64,000 nucleotides of DNA from NCBI GenBank assembly GCA_016185245.1, contig JACPNZ010000018.1, positions 1-64,000 of the forward strand, written 5' to 3'. This document shows, in pieces, positions 36,506 to 47,918 of the stretch. The first letter of the stretch is position 1, and each line of letters begins with the position of its first letter. The position numbers and the translations under genes are program-made. This DNA is from Hyphomicrobiales bacterium. GTDB taxonomy: Bacteria > Pseudomonadota > Alphaproteobacteria > Rhizobiales > Aestuariivirgaceae. Under the pieces are notes generated by a model. It saw only the letters and a list, made by a program, of their open reading frames with translations. It was not told the origin of the DNA and did no database searches.

Positions 36506-38062
36506 ATGTCGCTGGTCAAATCGGCAGCAACCGTCGGCGGCTTCACTCTGATCAGCCGGGTGCTGGGCTTCGTGCGCGACCAGCTCGTCGCCTATGCCAT
36601 CGGCACCGGCTGGGTGGCGGAAGCCTTCTTCGTCGCCCAGCGCTTTCCCAACCTGTTCCGCACACTTTTTGCCGAAGGCGCCTTCAACAACGCCTTCGTG
36701 CCGCTGTTCGCCAAGCGCATCGAGAGCGAAGGCCGGGCGAGCGCCCACGGCTTCGCCATCGAGGTGTTCTCGGTGCTGCTGCACTGGCTGATGTTCTTCA
36801 GCGCCCTGGCCATGCTGGCCATGCCGCTGCTGATGTACGGGATAGCGCCGGGCTTTGCCGCCGATCCGGCAAAGTTTGCCCTTGCCGTGACGCTCACCCA
36901 AATCTGCTTTCCCTACCTCTTGTTCATGTCCTTGACAGCGCTGCAGTCGGGGGTGCTCAACAGCCTCAACCGCTTCACTGCGGCGGCGGCGGCGCCCATC
37001 CTGCTCAACATCGTGATGATCGCCTCGAACGGAGTGGCCTGGTGGTTCGGCACGGGGAATTCACCGGCGACCGGCTATATCTTCGCCTGGGGCCTGTTCG
37101 CTTCCGGCGTTGCGCAATATGCCATGCTGGCGGTGGCCTGCCGCAGGGCCGGCATGACGCTCTCCCCGCGCCTGCCGAGGCTGTCGCCGGATGTGAAGCG
37201 GGTGATCAAGCTTTCGGTGCCGGGCATCTTGTCGGGCGGCATCATGCAGATCAACCTGCTGGTCGCCACGATGATCGCCACCACCATCGACCGTGCCGTG
37301 TCCTATCTCTATTACGCCGACCGACTCTATCAGTTGCCGCTGGGGGTGATCGGCGTGGCGATCGGGGTCGTTCTGCTGCCCGACCTGTCGCGCAAGCTCA
37401 GGGCCGGGCAGGATGGAGCAGCACTCCACAGCATGAACCGGGCGCTGGAACTGTCGCTGTTCCTGATGCTGCCGGCGGCGTTGGCGCTGATGGCGATCGC
37501 CGGTCCCATCCTGCATACGGTGTTCGAGCACGGCGCCTTCACCGCCAGCGATACGGCAGCGGTGGCGCCGGCGGTCGTTGCCTTCGCCGCGGGACTTCCG
37601 GCCTATGCCATGACCAAGGTGTTCCAGCCCGGCTTCTATGCAAGGGAGGACACCGCGACGCCGATGCGCTTCGCCATCGTGTCGGTGGTGGTGAATGTCG
37701 CCGGAAGCCTGATCCTGTCGCGCTTCTTGGGCCATGTGGGGATTGCGCTCGCCACCTCGCTCGCCGCCTGGGTTAATGCCGCGCAACTGGGTCTTACTCT
37801 CTCGCGGCGTGGCCATTTCGGCATGGACGAGCGCTTCCGCGAGAGGGCGCCGCGCATCGTCGTGTCAGCACTTCTTATGGGGCTGGGGCTGGTGGCGGCG
37901 GCGTGGGCGATGGGGGGACTGTTCAGCGCAGGGGCCCATGTTATTGGGTCCGTTGTCGGGCTGATCGTCCTGGTGGCGGGGGGCGGGGCTGTCTATTTCC
38001 TACTCGCTCACCTGACCGGCGCCATGCGGCTCGGCGAACTGAGATCGCTGCTGAAACGCTAG
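36506..38062 (+). CDS. murJ: Lipid II flippase MurJ (MviN)
   Basis: A 518-residue polytopic membrane protein that moves lipid II across the inner membrane for peptidoglycan synthesis. The N-terminus MSLVKSAATVGGFTLISRVLGF and RDQLVAYAIGTG is the family start. RFPNLFRTLFAEGAFNNAFVP carries the essential Arg residues, and VSYLYYADRLYQLPLGVIGVAIG is characteristic. A GTG nine bases earlier (36497) overlaps the glnD stop and is an alternative start. Confidence 0.95.
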   Translation: MSLVKSAATVGGFTLISRVLGFVRDQLVAYAIGTGWVAEAFFVAQRFPNLFRTLFAEGAFNNAFVPLFAKRIESEGRASAHGFAIEVFSVLLHWLMFFSALAMLAMPLLMYGIAPGFAADPAKFALAVTLTQICFPYLLFMSLTALQSGVLNSLNRFTAAAAAPILLNIVMIASNGVAWWFGTGNSPATGYIFAWGLFASGVAQYAMLAVACRRAGMTLSPRLPRLSPDVKRVIKLSVPGILSGGIMQINLLVATMIATTIDRAVSYLYYADRLYQLPLGVIGVAIGVVLLPDLSRKLRAGQDGAALHSMNRALELSLFLMLPAALALMAIAGPILHTVFEHGAFTASDTAAVAPAVVAFAAGLPAYAMTKVFQPGFYAREDTATPMRFAIVSVVVNVAGSLILSRFLGHVGIALATSLAAWVNAAQLGLTLSRRGHFGMDERFRERAPRIVVSALLMGLGLVAAAWAMGGLFSAGAHVIGSVVGLIVLVAGGGAVYFLLAHLTGAMRLGELRSLLKR

Positions 38063-38086
38063 AGGAAACCGGCTAGAACGGCCAGC

Positions 38087-38854
38087 ATGAGCAATCCGAC
38101 AGCAGACAAGGACGTGGCTTTCGGCTTTCGCCGGGTGGGCAAGGCCGACAAGCAGGGCCTGGTCAACGAGGTGTTTTCCAAGGTCGCCGAACGCTACGAC
38201 CAGATGAACGATCTGATGTCGGCGGGCCTTCATCGTCTGTGGAAGGACGATCTGGTCACGTGGCTTTCGCCGCCGAAGGGGCCGACCCCGTTCCGGGTGC
38301 TCGACGTGGCCGGCGGCACCGGCGACATCGCCTTCCGCATCGCCCGGGCCGGCGGGCGGGGGACCCATGTGACGGTTGCCGACATTTCGCCCGAGATGGT
38401 GGCCGAGGGGCGAAAGCGCGCCGCCGCCGAGGGGCTTCTGCCGCGCTGCGATTTCACCGTCGGCAATGCCGAGGCGCTCGCCTTTCCCGACCGTTGCTTC
38501 GATGCCTACACGATTGCCTTCGGCATCCGCAATGTCACCCATATCGACAAGGCGCTGGCCGAGGCCCACCGGGTGCTGAGGCCGGGCGGGCGCTTCCTCT
38601 GCCTCGAATTCTCCCAGATTGATTTCCCCCTGCTCGACCGGTTCTACGATTTCTATTCCTTCGCGGTCATCCCGGCCGTCGGCAGGGTGGTGACCGGCGA
38701 CGGCCAGCCCTATCGCTACCTGGTCGAATCGATCCGCACCTTCCCCGACCAGGAAAAGTTCAAAGCGATGATCGAAGAGGCAGGCTTTGCCCGGGTCTCC
38801 TATCGCAATCTTGCCGGCGGTGTGGTCGCCATCCATTCGGGCTGGCGCATCTGA
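38087..38854 (+). CDS. ubiE: Demethylmenaquinone/ubiquinone C-methyltransferase UbiE
   Basis: A 255-residue SAM-dependent methyltransferase in quinone synthesis. Signatures are [39 protein letters not shown], the SAM-binding [16 protein letters not shown] and the UbiE motif [45 protein letters not shown] is the expected post-motif region. Its TGA overlaps the ubiB ATG (TGATG). Confidence 0.96.
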   Translation: MSNPTADKDVAFGFRRVGKADKQGLVNEVFSKVAERYDQMNDLMSAGLHRLWKDDLVTWLSPPKGPTPFRVLDVAGGTGDIAFRIARAGGRGTHVTVADISPEMVAEGRKRAAAEGLLPRCDFTVGNAEALAFPDRCFDAYTIAFGIRNVTHIDKALAEAHRVLRPGGRFLCLEFSQIDFPLLDRFYDFYSFAVIPAVGRVVTGDGQPYRYLVESIRTFPDQEKFKAMIEEAGFARVSYRNLAGGVVAIHSGWRI

Positions 38855-40416
38855 TGTTCGACAGTCTCGGCCACATTGCCAGGCTCCTGCGCGCCGCCCG
38901 CACCCTTGCCCGCCACGATGCGCTGCTGGCACCCGACCAGATTGCCGAACTTCCGGCCCCAGCGCGACTGGCGCTGCGGCTGGCGAAATTCGGCACACGC
39001 GCGCCGTCCGCTGACGAGCAGTCGCGTGTCACCGCGGCCCTCTCGGCGCTCGGACCGAGCTACATCAAGCTTGGCCAGTTCCTGGCGACCAGGCCCGATA
39101 TCGTCGGCGCCAAGCGGGCCTTCGAACTGCGAGCCCTGCAGGACCGACTGCCGCCCTTTGCCACCGACGAGGCCCGGGCCATGATCCGGGCCAATCTCGG
39201 CGCTCCGGTCGAAGAGCTGTTCAGCGAATTCGGGCCACCGGTGGCCGCCGCATCGATTGCCCAGGTGCACAAGGCGCGAACGACCGACGGCCGCGAGGTT
39301 GCGGTCAAAGTGCTGCGCCCCGGTGTTGAAAAGCGTTTCGCCGCCGATCTGGCGAGCTTCTATTTCGCCGCCAGGAAGATCGAGAAGATGAGTGTCGAGG
39401 CCCGGAGGCTCCGCCCGGTGGCGGCGGTTCAGACCCTCGAACAGTCGATGAAGCTCGAACTCGATCTGCGCATGGAGGCCGCCGCCATTTCGGAGATGGC
39501 GCAGAACACCGCTGCCGATCCGGGTCTGCGCATCCCCAAGGTCGACTGGCAGCGTACCGCCAGGCAGGTGCTCACCACCGAATGGATCGACGGCACGCCG
39601 ATTTCCGATATCGAGGGACTGAAGACCCAGGGTTTCGATCTCAAGGGGCTCGGCGATACGCTGATCCAGAGTTTTCTGCGCCATGCCATCCGCGACGGCT
39701 TCTTTCACGCCGATATGCACCAGGGCAATCTCTTCGTTGCTGCCGATGGCCAGCTGGTCGCCGTCGATTTCGGCATCATGGGACGCTTGAGCGACCGCGA
39801 CCGCACGGTGCTGGCCGAAATCCTCTACGGCTTCATCAAACGCGATTACGCCCGGGTGGCGCGGGTGCATTTCGAGGCGGGCTATGTGCCGGCCGGCGAG
39901 GACGAGGCGAGCTTCGCCCAGGCGCTCCGGGCGATCGGCGAGCCGCTGATGGACCGCACCGCTTCCGATATTTCCATGGCGCGGCTCCTGACCCAGCTCT
40001 TCGAGGTGACCGGCCAGTTCAACATGCGGACCCAGCCGCAGCTGCTTCTCTTGCAGAAGACCATGGTGGTGGTCGAAGGCGTGGCCCGCGACCTCAACCC
40101 CCACCTCAACATGTGGGTGACGGCGGAACCGGTGGTGAGCGACTGGATCAGGCGCAGGCTGGGGCCGGTGGGCAAGATCGAGGATGCAGCGGCGGCGTTT
40201 GGTCAGATGGTGACGAACCTTCCCGGCCTTCTTGCCGATGCCGGAAAGGCCACCGCCATGCTGGCCGAGATGGCCAAGACCGGTGGCCTCAGGCTCGATG
40301 CCGAGACGGCCCGGGCCTTCGCGGCGGCCGAAGCCGAGCGCGACCGCCTGCCGCGGGTGGCGCTTGTGGTCGCCGTTCTGGCGCTCCTGGTCGTCGCCTG
40401 GGCCGTGTGGTTTTGA
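38854..40416 (+). CDS. ubiB: Ubiquinone biosynthesis protein kinase-like UbiB
   Basis: A 520-residue atypical kinase/ATPase of the ABC1/ADCK family needed for ubiquinone synthesis. The KxGQ motif lies in SYIKLGQFLATRPD (about 68-81), the Ala-rich nucleotide loop in AAASIAQVHKA, the Lys in VAVKVLRPG, and the catalytic/metal motifs in GFFHADMHQGNLF and VAVDFGIMGRL. The C-terminal hydrophobic VALVVAVLALLVVAWAVWF is a membrane anchor. It is translationally coupled to ubiE. Confidence 0.95.
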   Translation: MFDSLGHIARLLRAARTLARHDALLAPDQIAELPAPARLALRLAKFGTRAPSADEQSRVTAALSALGPSYIKLGQFLATRPDIVGAKRAFELRALQDRLPPFATDEARAMIRANLGAPVEELFSEFGPPVAAASIAQVHKARTTDGREVAVKVLRPGVEKRFAADLASFYFAARKIEKMSVEARRLRPVAAVQTLEQSMKLELDLRMEAAAISEMAQNTAADPGLRIPKVDWQRTARQVLTTEWIDGTPISDIEGLKTQGFDLKGLGDTLIQSFLRHAIRDGFFHADMHQGNLFVAADGQLVAVDFGIMGRLSDRDRTVLAEILYGFIKRDYARVARVHFEAGYVPAGEDEASFAQALRAIGEPLMDRTASDISMARLLTQLFEVTGQFNMRTQPQLLLLQKTMVVVEGVARDLNPHLNMWVTAEPVVSDWIRRRLGPVGKIEDAAAAFGQMVTNLPGLLADAGKATAMLAEMAKTGGLRLDAETARAFAAAEAERDRLPRVALVVAVLALLVVAWAVWF

Positions 40417-40455
40417 GGCCAGTTGGCGCGAGGGGCCGATTGCTGGCATAATCAG

Positions 40456-41685
40456 ATGATGAGCGAACCCTCCGGAAAATCCATCCTGCTGATCATCGCC
40501 GGCGGCATTGCCGCCTACAAGTCGCTGGAATTGATCCGCCTGCTCAGGGCCAAGGGACTTGGCGTCAAGACCATCATGACCCGGGCGGCGCAACAGTTCG
40601 TGACGCCTTTGTCGGTCGCCAGCCTTACCGGCGAAAAGGTCAACACCGATCTATTCAGCCTCACCGACGAGGTGGAGATGGGGCACATCGAGCTGTCGCG
40701 GGCCGCCGATCTCCTGGTGGTGGCGCCGGCGACCGCCGATCTTATGGCCAAGATGGCGGTGGGACTCGCTGACGATCTCGCCTCGACGGCGTTGCTTGCA
40801 ACCGACAAGCCGGTCCTCATTGCGCCTGCCATGAACGTGCGCATGTGGACCCATGCAGCGACCAGGGCCAATCTGGCGATGCTCCAATCCCGCGGCGTCG
40901 CCGTCGTCGGTCCCAATGACGGCGAGATGGCCTGCGGCGAATTTGGTCCGGGGCGCATGGCCGAGCCCGCCGAAATCGTCGCGGCGATCGAGGCGAAGCT
41001 GGCGCCGGGAGCGAGGCCGCTCGCCGGCCGCAAAGTGGTCATCACGGCGGGACCGACGCGCGAGCCAATCGATCCCGTCCGCTTCATCTCCAATCATTCT
41101 TCCGGCAAGCAGGGCTATGCCATCGCCGCGGCGGCGGCGGCACTCGGTGCCGAGACCGTGCTGATTTCAGGGCCGGTCAATCTGGCCGTGCCGCCGGGGG
41201 TGGGGATACGGCCGGTCGAAAGTGCAGCGGAGATGCTGACGGCCTGCGAAGAGGAACTGCCCTGCGATATCGCCATTTTCGCCGCAGCCGTTGCCGATTG
41301 GCGCGTCGCCCATGTGGCGGCCGAGAAGATCAAGAAGGAGCAAGGCCGGGCCCCTGCCCTTGCCATGGTGGAAAACCCCGACATTCTCCGCACCATCGCC
41401 ACCCGCCCCGACAAGCGCCCCGGCCTGGTCGTGGGCTTTGCCGCCGAGACCGAGAAGGTGATCGAGCATGCCCGGGAGAAACTCGCCCGCAAGGGCTGCG
41501 ACCTGATCGTCGCCAACGATGTCAGTGCGGCGTCGGGCGTGTTCGGCGGCGACCGCAACAAGGTGCATCTGGTGACTGCCCATGGGGTGGAAATCTGGCC
41601 CGACATGAGCAAGGCCGAGGTGGCCCAGCGCCTGATGCACAAGCTCGCCGGCGAATTGACGGCCCGCGCCAAGGCGGCGGAATGA
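40456..41685 (+). CDS. coaBC: Bifunctional phosphopantothenoylcysteine decarboxylase/synthetase CoaBC
   Basis: A 409-residue enzyme making 4'-phosphopantetheine for coenzyme A. The N-terminal flavoprotein CoaC has [19 protein letters not shown], the catalytic His in [28 protein letters not shown] (Asn) and the Cys of [13 protein letters not shown]. CoaB follows from about residue 195 with [30 protein letters not shown] at 40456 or 40459 are both possible, and neither has a strong ribosome site. Its stop overlaps dut (ATGA). Confidence 0.96.
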   Translation: MMSEPSGKSILLIIAGGIAAYKSLELIRLLRAKGLGVKTIMTRAAQQFVTPLSVASLTGEKVNTDLFSLTDEVEMGHIELSRAADLLVVAPATADLMAKMAVGLADDLASTALLATDKPVLIAPAMNVRMWTHAATRANLAMLQSRGVAVVGPNDGEMACGEFGPGRMAEPAEIVAAIEAKLAPGARPLAGRKVVITAGPTREPIDPVRFISNHSSGKQGYAIAAAAAALGAETVLISGPVNLAVPPGVGIRPVESAAEMLTACEEELPCDIAIFAAAVADWRVAHVAAEKIKKEQGRAPALAMVENPDILRTIATRPDKRPGLVVGFAAETEKVIEHAREKLARKGCDLIVANDVSAASGVFGGDRNKVHLVTAHGVEIWPDMSKAEVAQRLMHKLAGELTARAKAAE

Positions 41686-42122
41686 CGCGCGTGCGCATCC
41701 TGCGGCTTGGCCAAGGTGCCGGCCTGCCGCTGCCGGCCTATGAGACCAAGGGTGCGGCGGGCCTCGATCTCCGCGCCGCCGAGGCTCGCGTGCTGAAGCC
41801 CGGCGAGCGCTGCCTGATGCCGACGGGTTTTGCTATCGCCCTGCCCGAGGGCTACGAGGCGCAAGTTCGGCCGCGCTCCGGGCTGGCGGTCAAACATGGC
41901 GTCACGGTGCTCAATTCTCCCGGCACCATCGACAGCGACTATCGCGGCGAGATCAAGGTGCCGCTGATCAATCATGGTACGGACGATTTTGCCATCGCCC
42001 GCGGCGACCGCATCGCCCAGATGGTGGTGGCGGCGGTGGCAAGGGTTTCCTGGGAGGAAACGCCCGGGCTCGATGACACAGCGCGCGGGGCCGGTGGCTT
42101 CGGCTCCTCGGGGAGGAGCTAG
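41682..42122 (+). CDS. dut: Deoxyuridine 5'-triphosphate nucleotidohydrolase (dUTPase)
   Basis: A 146-residue trimeric dUTPase that keeps uracil out of DNA. All motifs are seen: [22 protein letters not shown] (motif 2), [14 protein letters not shown] (motif 3 with the catalytic Asp), [10 protein letters not shown] (motif 4) and the C-terminal [10 protein letters not shown] (motif 5). It overlaps coaBC, and its TAG overlaps the moeB GTG. Confidence 0.97.
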   Translation: MTRVRILRLGQGAGLPLPAYETKGAAGLDLRAAEARVLKPGERCLMPTGFAIALPEGYEAQVRPRSGLAVKHGVTVLNSPGTIDSDYRGEIKVPLINHGTDDFAIARGDRIAQMVVAAVARVSWEETPGLDDTARGAGGFGSSGRS

Positions 42123-42949
42123 TGGCGCTCTCTTCCGACGAGATCGAACGCTATGCCCGGCACCTCGTCCTGCATGAGGTGGGCGGACCCGGCCAGGCCA
42201 AGCTGAAGAATGCGAAAGTGCTGGTCGTTGGCGCGGGCGGGCTCGGATCACCGGTGCTGCTCTATCTCGCCGCTGCCGGTGTCGGCACCATCGGCATCAT
42301 CGACAACGATCACGTAAGCCTCTCCAATTTGCAGCGCCAGATCGTGCATACGACCGCCCGCATCGGCGAATTGAAGACGCTGAGTGCGGAAGCAACACTC
42401 GCCGCACTCAATCCGCATGTTAACATCATCGCCCACAGCGAACGGCTGACCGCCAAAAATGCCCTGGCCATCATCTCGCACTATGATGTGGTGGCCGACG
42501 GCAGCGACAATTTCCCGACCCGCTTCCTGGTGAGTGACGCCTGCTATTTCGCGCGCAAGACTCTGGTCTCCGCCGCGGTCGGCCAGTTCGATGGACAGAT
42601 TTCGACCTTCAAGCCCCATGAGAACCAGCCCGACGGCACGCCGTGGCCCAGCTATCGCTGTCTCATGGGCGAGATCCCGCCGCGCGGACTGTTTCCGGCC
42701 TGCGAGGAGGCGGGCATATTGGGGGCGCTCCCCGGAGTTATCGGCGCCATGCAGGCGATGGAGGCGATCAAGGAAGTGGTCGGCATCGGCGACAGCCTGG
42801 CCGGACGGCTTCTGATGTATGATGCGCTGGCCACCCGGTTCTACGAGACGCGGCTTGCCTGGAATCCCGACAATCCGCTGACCGGCCGCAATCCGACGAT
42901 CACCGGCATGGCGGCAGTCAACTATGTGGCGCCAGCGATGGCAGATTGA
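42122..42949 (+). CDS. moeB: MoeB/ThiF-family adenylyltransferase
   Basis: A 275-residue E1-like enzyme that adenylates the C-terminus of a ubiquitin-like sulfur carrier (MoaD or ThiS). Seen are [32 protein letters not shown] (nucleotide fold), [24 protein letters not shown], and the Asp in [21 protein letters not shown]. The CxxC zinc pairs of E. coli MoeB are absent: only [12 protein letters not shown] with one Cys remains. The GTG start overlaps the dut stop; GGGAGGAG just upstream is a very strong ribosome site. Confidence 0.88.
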   Translation: MALSSDEIERYARHLVLHEVGGPGQAKLKNAKVLVVGAGGLGSPVLLYLAAAGVGTIGIIDNDHVSLSNLQRQIVHTTARIGELKTLSAEATLAALNPHVNIIAHSERLTAKNALAIISHYDVVADGSDNFPTRFLVSDACYFARKTLVSAAVGQFDGQISTFKPHENQPDGTPWPSYRCLMGEIPPRGLFPACEEAGILGALPGVIGAMQAMEAIKEVVGIGDSLAGRLLMYDALATRFYETRLAWNPDNPLTGRNPTITGMAAVNYVAPAMAD

Positions 42950-42974
42950 CCGCGTCACAGCCCGTTCCTACATT
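42946..42974 (+). promoter_or_regulatory. Promoter of hrcA
   Basis: TTGACC (42946-42951), 17 bases, TACATT (42969-42974). The -35 box includes the moeB stop codon. The start of transcription should be about 42981, at the ATG of hrcA, which suggests a leaderless message; no ribosome site is seen before this ATG. Confidence 0.55.
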
Positions 42975-42981
42975 GCAACCC

Positions 42982-44073
42982 ATGAGCATGATCCCGGCCA
43001 AACCGCCTTTCGACGACAAGCTTGCCGGCGTGGCGGGCCTCGACCAGCGCTCGCGCGACATTTTCCGCAGGCTGGTCGACACCTATCTCGAAACCGGCGA
43101 GCCGGTCGGTTCGCGCACCATTTCGCGCATCCTGCCGTCGAGTCTGTCGCCGGCTTCGGTGCGCAACGTGATGATGGACCTCGAGGATGCCGGCCTCATC
43201 TATTCGCCCCATACCAGTGCGGGACGGGTGCCGACCGAGCTGGGGCTTCGCTTCTTCGTCGACGCGCTGATGGAAATCGGCGCCATGAGCGCCGAGGAGC
43301 GGGCTCGCATCGATGCCCAGGCGGCCGCCTCGAACCGGACGCGGCGCATCGAGGACGTGCTAGGGGATGCAACGACGCTGCTCTCCGGCCTTTCCCATTG
43401 CGCCGGCGTCGTCATGGCGCCGAAGCTCAACGCCAGGCTGAAGCACATTGAGTTCGTCAATCTCGGGCCCGGGCGGGCCCTGGTCATTCTGGTGGGCGAG
43501 GATGGCGGGGTGGAGAACCGGGTGATCGACGTGCCGCCCGGCCTGCCGCCGTCGATCTTCACCCGCGCCTCCAACTATCTGTCGACCCGCTTCCAGGGCA
43601 AGACCATCGCCGAGGTGCAGCGCTTCGTGCGCGACGAGGTGGAAAACCTCAGGCGCGAGCTCGACGACATCTCGGCCCGCATCGTCGAGGCCGGCATCGC
43701 CGTGTGGTCGGGCGACACCGATCCCGACGCCAAGACGCTGATCGTCAAGGGCCAGGCCAATCTCATCGACGACGCCACGGCGGTCGCCGATCTCGAGCGC
43801 ATCCGCAAGCTGTTCGACGATATCGAGAACAAGCGCGAGCTGGTGCAGCTTCTCGGCGCCGCCGAAATGGGCGAAGGGGTGCGCATCTTCATCGGCTCGG
43901 AAAACCGGCTGTTCTCGCTGTCGGGCTCGTCGCTGATCGTCGCCCCCTATCGCAACAGCGAGGAAAAGATCGTCGGCGTCCTCGGCATCATCGGGCCCAC
44001 CCGCATGAACTATGCCCGGATCATTCCGATGGTCGATTACACCGCCAAGGTGGTGGGACGCCTGCTCACTTGA
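42982..44073 (+). CDS. hrcA: Heat-inducible transcription repressor HrcA
   Basis: A 363-residue repressor that binds CIRCE elements. N-terminal winged helix: [32 protein letters not shown] and [21 protein letters not shown]. Also [20 protein letters not shown], and the C-terminal [23 protein letters not shown] with [22 protein letters not shown]. The start MSMIPAKPP is used; MIPAK (42988) and an upstream TTG (42946) are alternatives. It is followed by grpE. No CIRCE palindrome was found in this window; its targets probably lie elsewhere, such as groESL. Confidence 0.95.
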   Translation: MSMIPAKPPFDDKLAGVAGLDQRSRDIFRRLVDTYLETGEPVGSRTISRILPSSLSPASVRNVMMDLEDAGLIYSPHTSAGRVPTELGLRFFVDALMEIGAMSAEERARIDAQAAASNRTRRIEDVLGDATTLLSGLSHCAGVVMAPKLNARLKHIEFVNLGPGRALVILVGEDGGVENRVIDVPPGLPPSIFTRASNYLSTRFQGKTIAEVQRFVRDEVENLRRELDDISARIVEAGIAVWSGDTDPDAKTLIVKGQANLIDDATAVADLERIRKLFDDIENKRELVQLLGAAEMGEGVRIFIGSENRLFSLSGSSLIVAPYRNSEEKIVGVLGIIGPTRMNYARIIPMVDYTAKVVGRLLT

Positions 44074-44141
44074 TTTTTGCCGCCAGCCAGCCGATATGCG
44101 AGGCGCGAAATCCTCCAATGTGACCCGGCAAGAGCGTGAGC

Positions 44142-44696
44142 ATGGCTGACGAATCAATGACTTCCGAGATAATCGAGCCGACCGAGATCGAAAGTCCGAT
44201 CGAGGCGCCGCCGGTTGACCCGCGCGATGTGCAGATTGCCGCCCTCGCCGAGGAAGTGGCGGCGGCCCGCGACCGCATGCTGCGCATGGCGGCGGAGGCC
44301 GACAATGTGCGAAAGCGGCTGGAGCGCGACAGAGCCGAAGCCGTACTCTATGCCGCCACGAATTTCGCTCGCGACCTTCTGGGGGTGGCCGACAATCTGG
44401 GGCGGGCCTTGGCGGCCGTTTCGCCGGAGGTCCGGGCCGATGCGCTTGCCGCCAATCTGCTGGCCGGGGTCGAACTGACCGAGCGCGAGTTGCTCAATGT
44501 GTTCCAGCGCCACGGCATCCGCAAGATCGAGACCATCGGCCAGAAATTCGATCCTAATTTGCATCAGGCGCTATTCGAAGTGCCGACCAACGACCAGCCG
44601 CCCGGCACGGTCGTCCAGGAAATGCAGTCGGGCTTCGCCATCGGCGACCGCTGCCTGAGGCCGGCCATGGTGGGTGTTGCCAAGGCGGTGGAGTAG
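44142..44696 (+). CDS. grpE: Nucleotide exchange factor GrpE
   Basis: A 184-residue co-chaperone of DnaK. A variable acidic N-terminus (EIIEPTEIESPIEAPP) is followed by the dimerising coiled coil (about 30-80, RMLRMAAEADNVRKRLERDRAEA) and the C-terminal beta domain with the motif DPNLHQALFEVP ... GTVVQEMQSGFAIGDRCLRPAMVGVAK. ATG at 44142 is chosen over the in-frame GTG at 44136. Its stop is three bases from that of alkB. Confidence 0.96.
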   Translation: MADESMTSEIIEPTEIESPIEAPPVDPRDVQIAALAEEVAAARDRMLRMAAEADNVRKRLERDRAEAVLYAATNFARDLLGVADNLGRALAAVSPEVRADALAANLLAGVELTERELLNVFQRHGIRKIETIGQKFDPNLHQALFEVPTNDQPPGTVVQEMQSGFAIGDRCLRPAMVGVAKAVE

Positions 44697-44706
44697 TACC
44701 TACTCC
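44690..44706. terminator. Small hairpin over the convergent stops of grpE and alkB
   Basis: GGAGTAG-TAC-CTACTCC, a perfect seven-base-pair stem with a three-base loop. It contains the TAG of both grpE and alkB. It is too short and lacks a T-tract for a classic terminator, but it is symmetric to both genes. Confidence 0.4.
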
Positions 44707-45305
44707 GGCTTCCGTACCCTTCTCAGCGTCAGGTTGATCCGGCCGCCGTCCTTCAAGAGCGTCGAGGTGCCGGTGAGTACCCGGTCGATGCCGTGGTAGC
44801 AGAGGCGCGCCTGGCCGCCGAGGACGCAGACATCGCCGGAGGCGAGCTTGACGGTCTCGGTCTTGCCGCCACGCTCGGGCCCGCCGATGCGGAAGATGGC
44901 CGTGTCGCCGAGCGAGATTGAAACAACGGGGGCGGCGAAATCCTCCTCGTCGGCGTCGCGGTGGAGGCCCATCTTGGCGCCTTCCCGGTAGTAGTTGACC
45001 AGGCAGGCCTCGGGCGGATGGGGATAATCGGAAACGGCCCGCCAGACCGCCATGACCTCTTCAGGGATCGGCGGCCAGGGTTTGCCCGTGTCCGGGTGGG
45101 TCGCCTGGTAGCGGTAGCCGGCCCGGTCGGAGACCCAGCCCAGGGGGCCCAGATTGGTCATGCGTACCGAAAAGGGCCGGCCGGTCCGTGGCATGATGGG
45201 CATGAAGAACGGAGCCTCCACCATGGCCTGGCGGAGCAGATCGACCAGAGCCTCCTGGGCCTGGCGATCGAGGAAGGCCGGGAAATATTTGAAACCGGCG
45301 GGCAT
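44700..45305 (-). CDS. alkB: Alpha-ketoglutarate-dependent DNA repair dioxygenase AlkB
   Basis: A 201-residue Fe(II)/2-oxoglutarate dioxygenase that removes methyl groups from damaged bases. The metal triad is in LHRDADEEDFAAPVVSISLG (HxD) and LCYHGIDRV (His); the 2-oxoglutarate-binding Arg pair is in GRINLTLRRV at the C-terminus. RMTNLGPLGWVSDRAGYRY and NYYREGAKMG are substrate-side motifs of the AlkB group. Divergent from the cupin gene by 36 bases. Confidence 0.92.
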   Translation of the reverse strand: MPAGFKYFPAFLDRQAQEALVDLLRQAMVEAPFFMPIMPRTGRPFSVRMTNLGPLGWVSDRAGYRYQATHPDTGKPWPPIPEEVMAVWRAVSDYPHPPEACLVNYYREGAKMGLHRDADEEDFAAPVVSISLGDTAIFRIGGPERGGKTETVKLASGDVCVLGGQARLCYHGIDRVLTGTSTLLKDGGRINLTLRRVRKPE

Positions 45306-45341
45306 GGCGCCCTACTATAGGGGGCCACGGAGGACCCGACG

Positions 45342-45719
45342 ATGAAATCCTGCAGACTGATCCGCAACCAGGGCGAGACCTATCACGGCAAGCAGGGCTT
45401 CGATTATTTCGCCGGCATTTCGAAGCAATCGGCAGGCTCCGAGGCCCTGTGCCTGCATCTCCTGACCATCCCGCCGGGAGTCTCCGCCAGGCCGCACTAT
45501 CACGAGTCCCACGAATCGGCGATTTTCGTGCTCGAAGGCGAGGGCGAGATGCGCCACGGCCCGGGGCTCAAGGAGGTCATGCGGGTCAAGGCCGGGGACT
45601 TCGTCTATATCCCGGCCGGTACCCATCACCAGCCCTACAATCCCACGGACAAGCCGGTCAGGGCGGTCATTGCCCGAACCGACCCCAACGAACAGGAAAG
45701 CGTCGTCCTATTGGACTGA
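45342..45719 (+). CDS. Single-domain cupin protein
   Basis: A 125-residue small beta-barrel. The metal-binding motif HYHESHESAIFVLEGEGEM (two His, Glu) and the second motif GDFVYIPAGTHHQPYN are intact, so a metal is expected. Such proteins have varied enzyme or sensing roles, and the substrate cannot be read. GGAGG nine bases upstream of the ATG supports the start. It lies directly before the dnaK control region. Confidence 0.85.
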   Translation: MKSCRLIRNQGETYHGKQGFDYFAGISKQSAGSEALCLHLLTIPPGVSARPHYHESHESAIFVLEGEGEMRHGPGLKEVMRVKAGDFVYIPAGTHHQPYNPTDKPVRAVIARTDPNEQESVVLLD

Positions 45720-45737
45720 TTTCCCGGCCGATCTCCG

Positions 45738-45766
45738 CTTGATAGGCCCAAATCCTCTCCCTATAT
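45738..45766 (+). promoter_or_regulatory. Heat-shock (RpoH-type) promoter of dnaK
   Basis: CTTGAT (45738-45743), 15 bases, CCCTATAT (45759-45766). This fits the alphaproteobacterial sigma-32 pattern (CTTG near -35, CCCTAT-like -10). The transcript would have a leader of about 135 bases. No CIRCE sequence is present. Confidence 0.6.
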
Positions 45767-45909
45767 AGCCCCGGAACCCACGCGGGTCCTTGGGAATCAG
45801 GGATCCGTTGCCCATATGCCAATCAGGAGGCAGGCCCCCGGACAGGGGGAAGCGGAGGCGCCATTGAAACGGGCTTTCGCAAGGCCAGCCGGCCAATAGG
45901 AGGACAGAC

Positions 45910-47820
<1,911 letters not shown>

Positions 47821-47839
47821 GCAATGATGTTGGGCAGCC

Positions 47840-47901
47840 CCTCATCCTTAAGGTTCACGCCTGAGGGTGAGGTCTGCTATAGGCGGGCTGTGCAACCCGC
47901 C
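47840..47901 (+). promoter_or_regulatory. Two hairpins between dnaK and dnaJ
   Basis: CCTCATCC (47840-47847) with GGGTGAGG (47865-47872), one mismatch; and GGCGGG (47882-47887) with CCCGCC (47896-47901), eight-base loop. The second ends 17 bases before the dnaJ ATG. Such structures could limit read-through or dnaJ translation; this is inferred. Confidence 0.4.
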
Positions 47902-47918
47902 CGGCGGTGACTGATTCC

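Noticed and set aside
45720-45909. A CIRCE element (HrcA site) upstream of dnaK
   Set aside because: No TTAGCACTC-N9-GAGTGCTAA-like inverted repeat is present; only a sigma-32-like promoter is seen.
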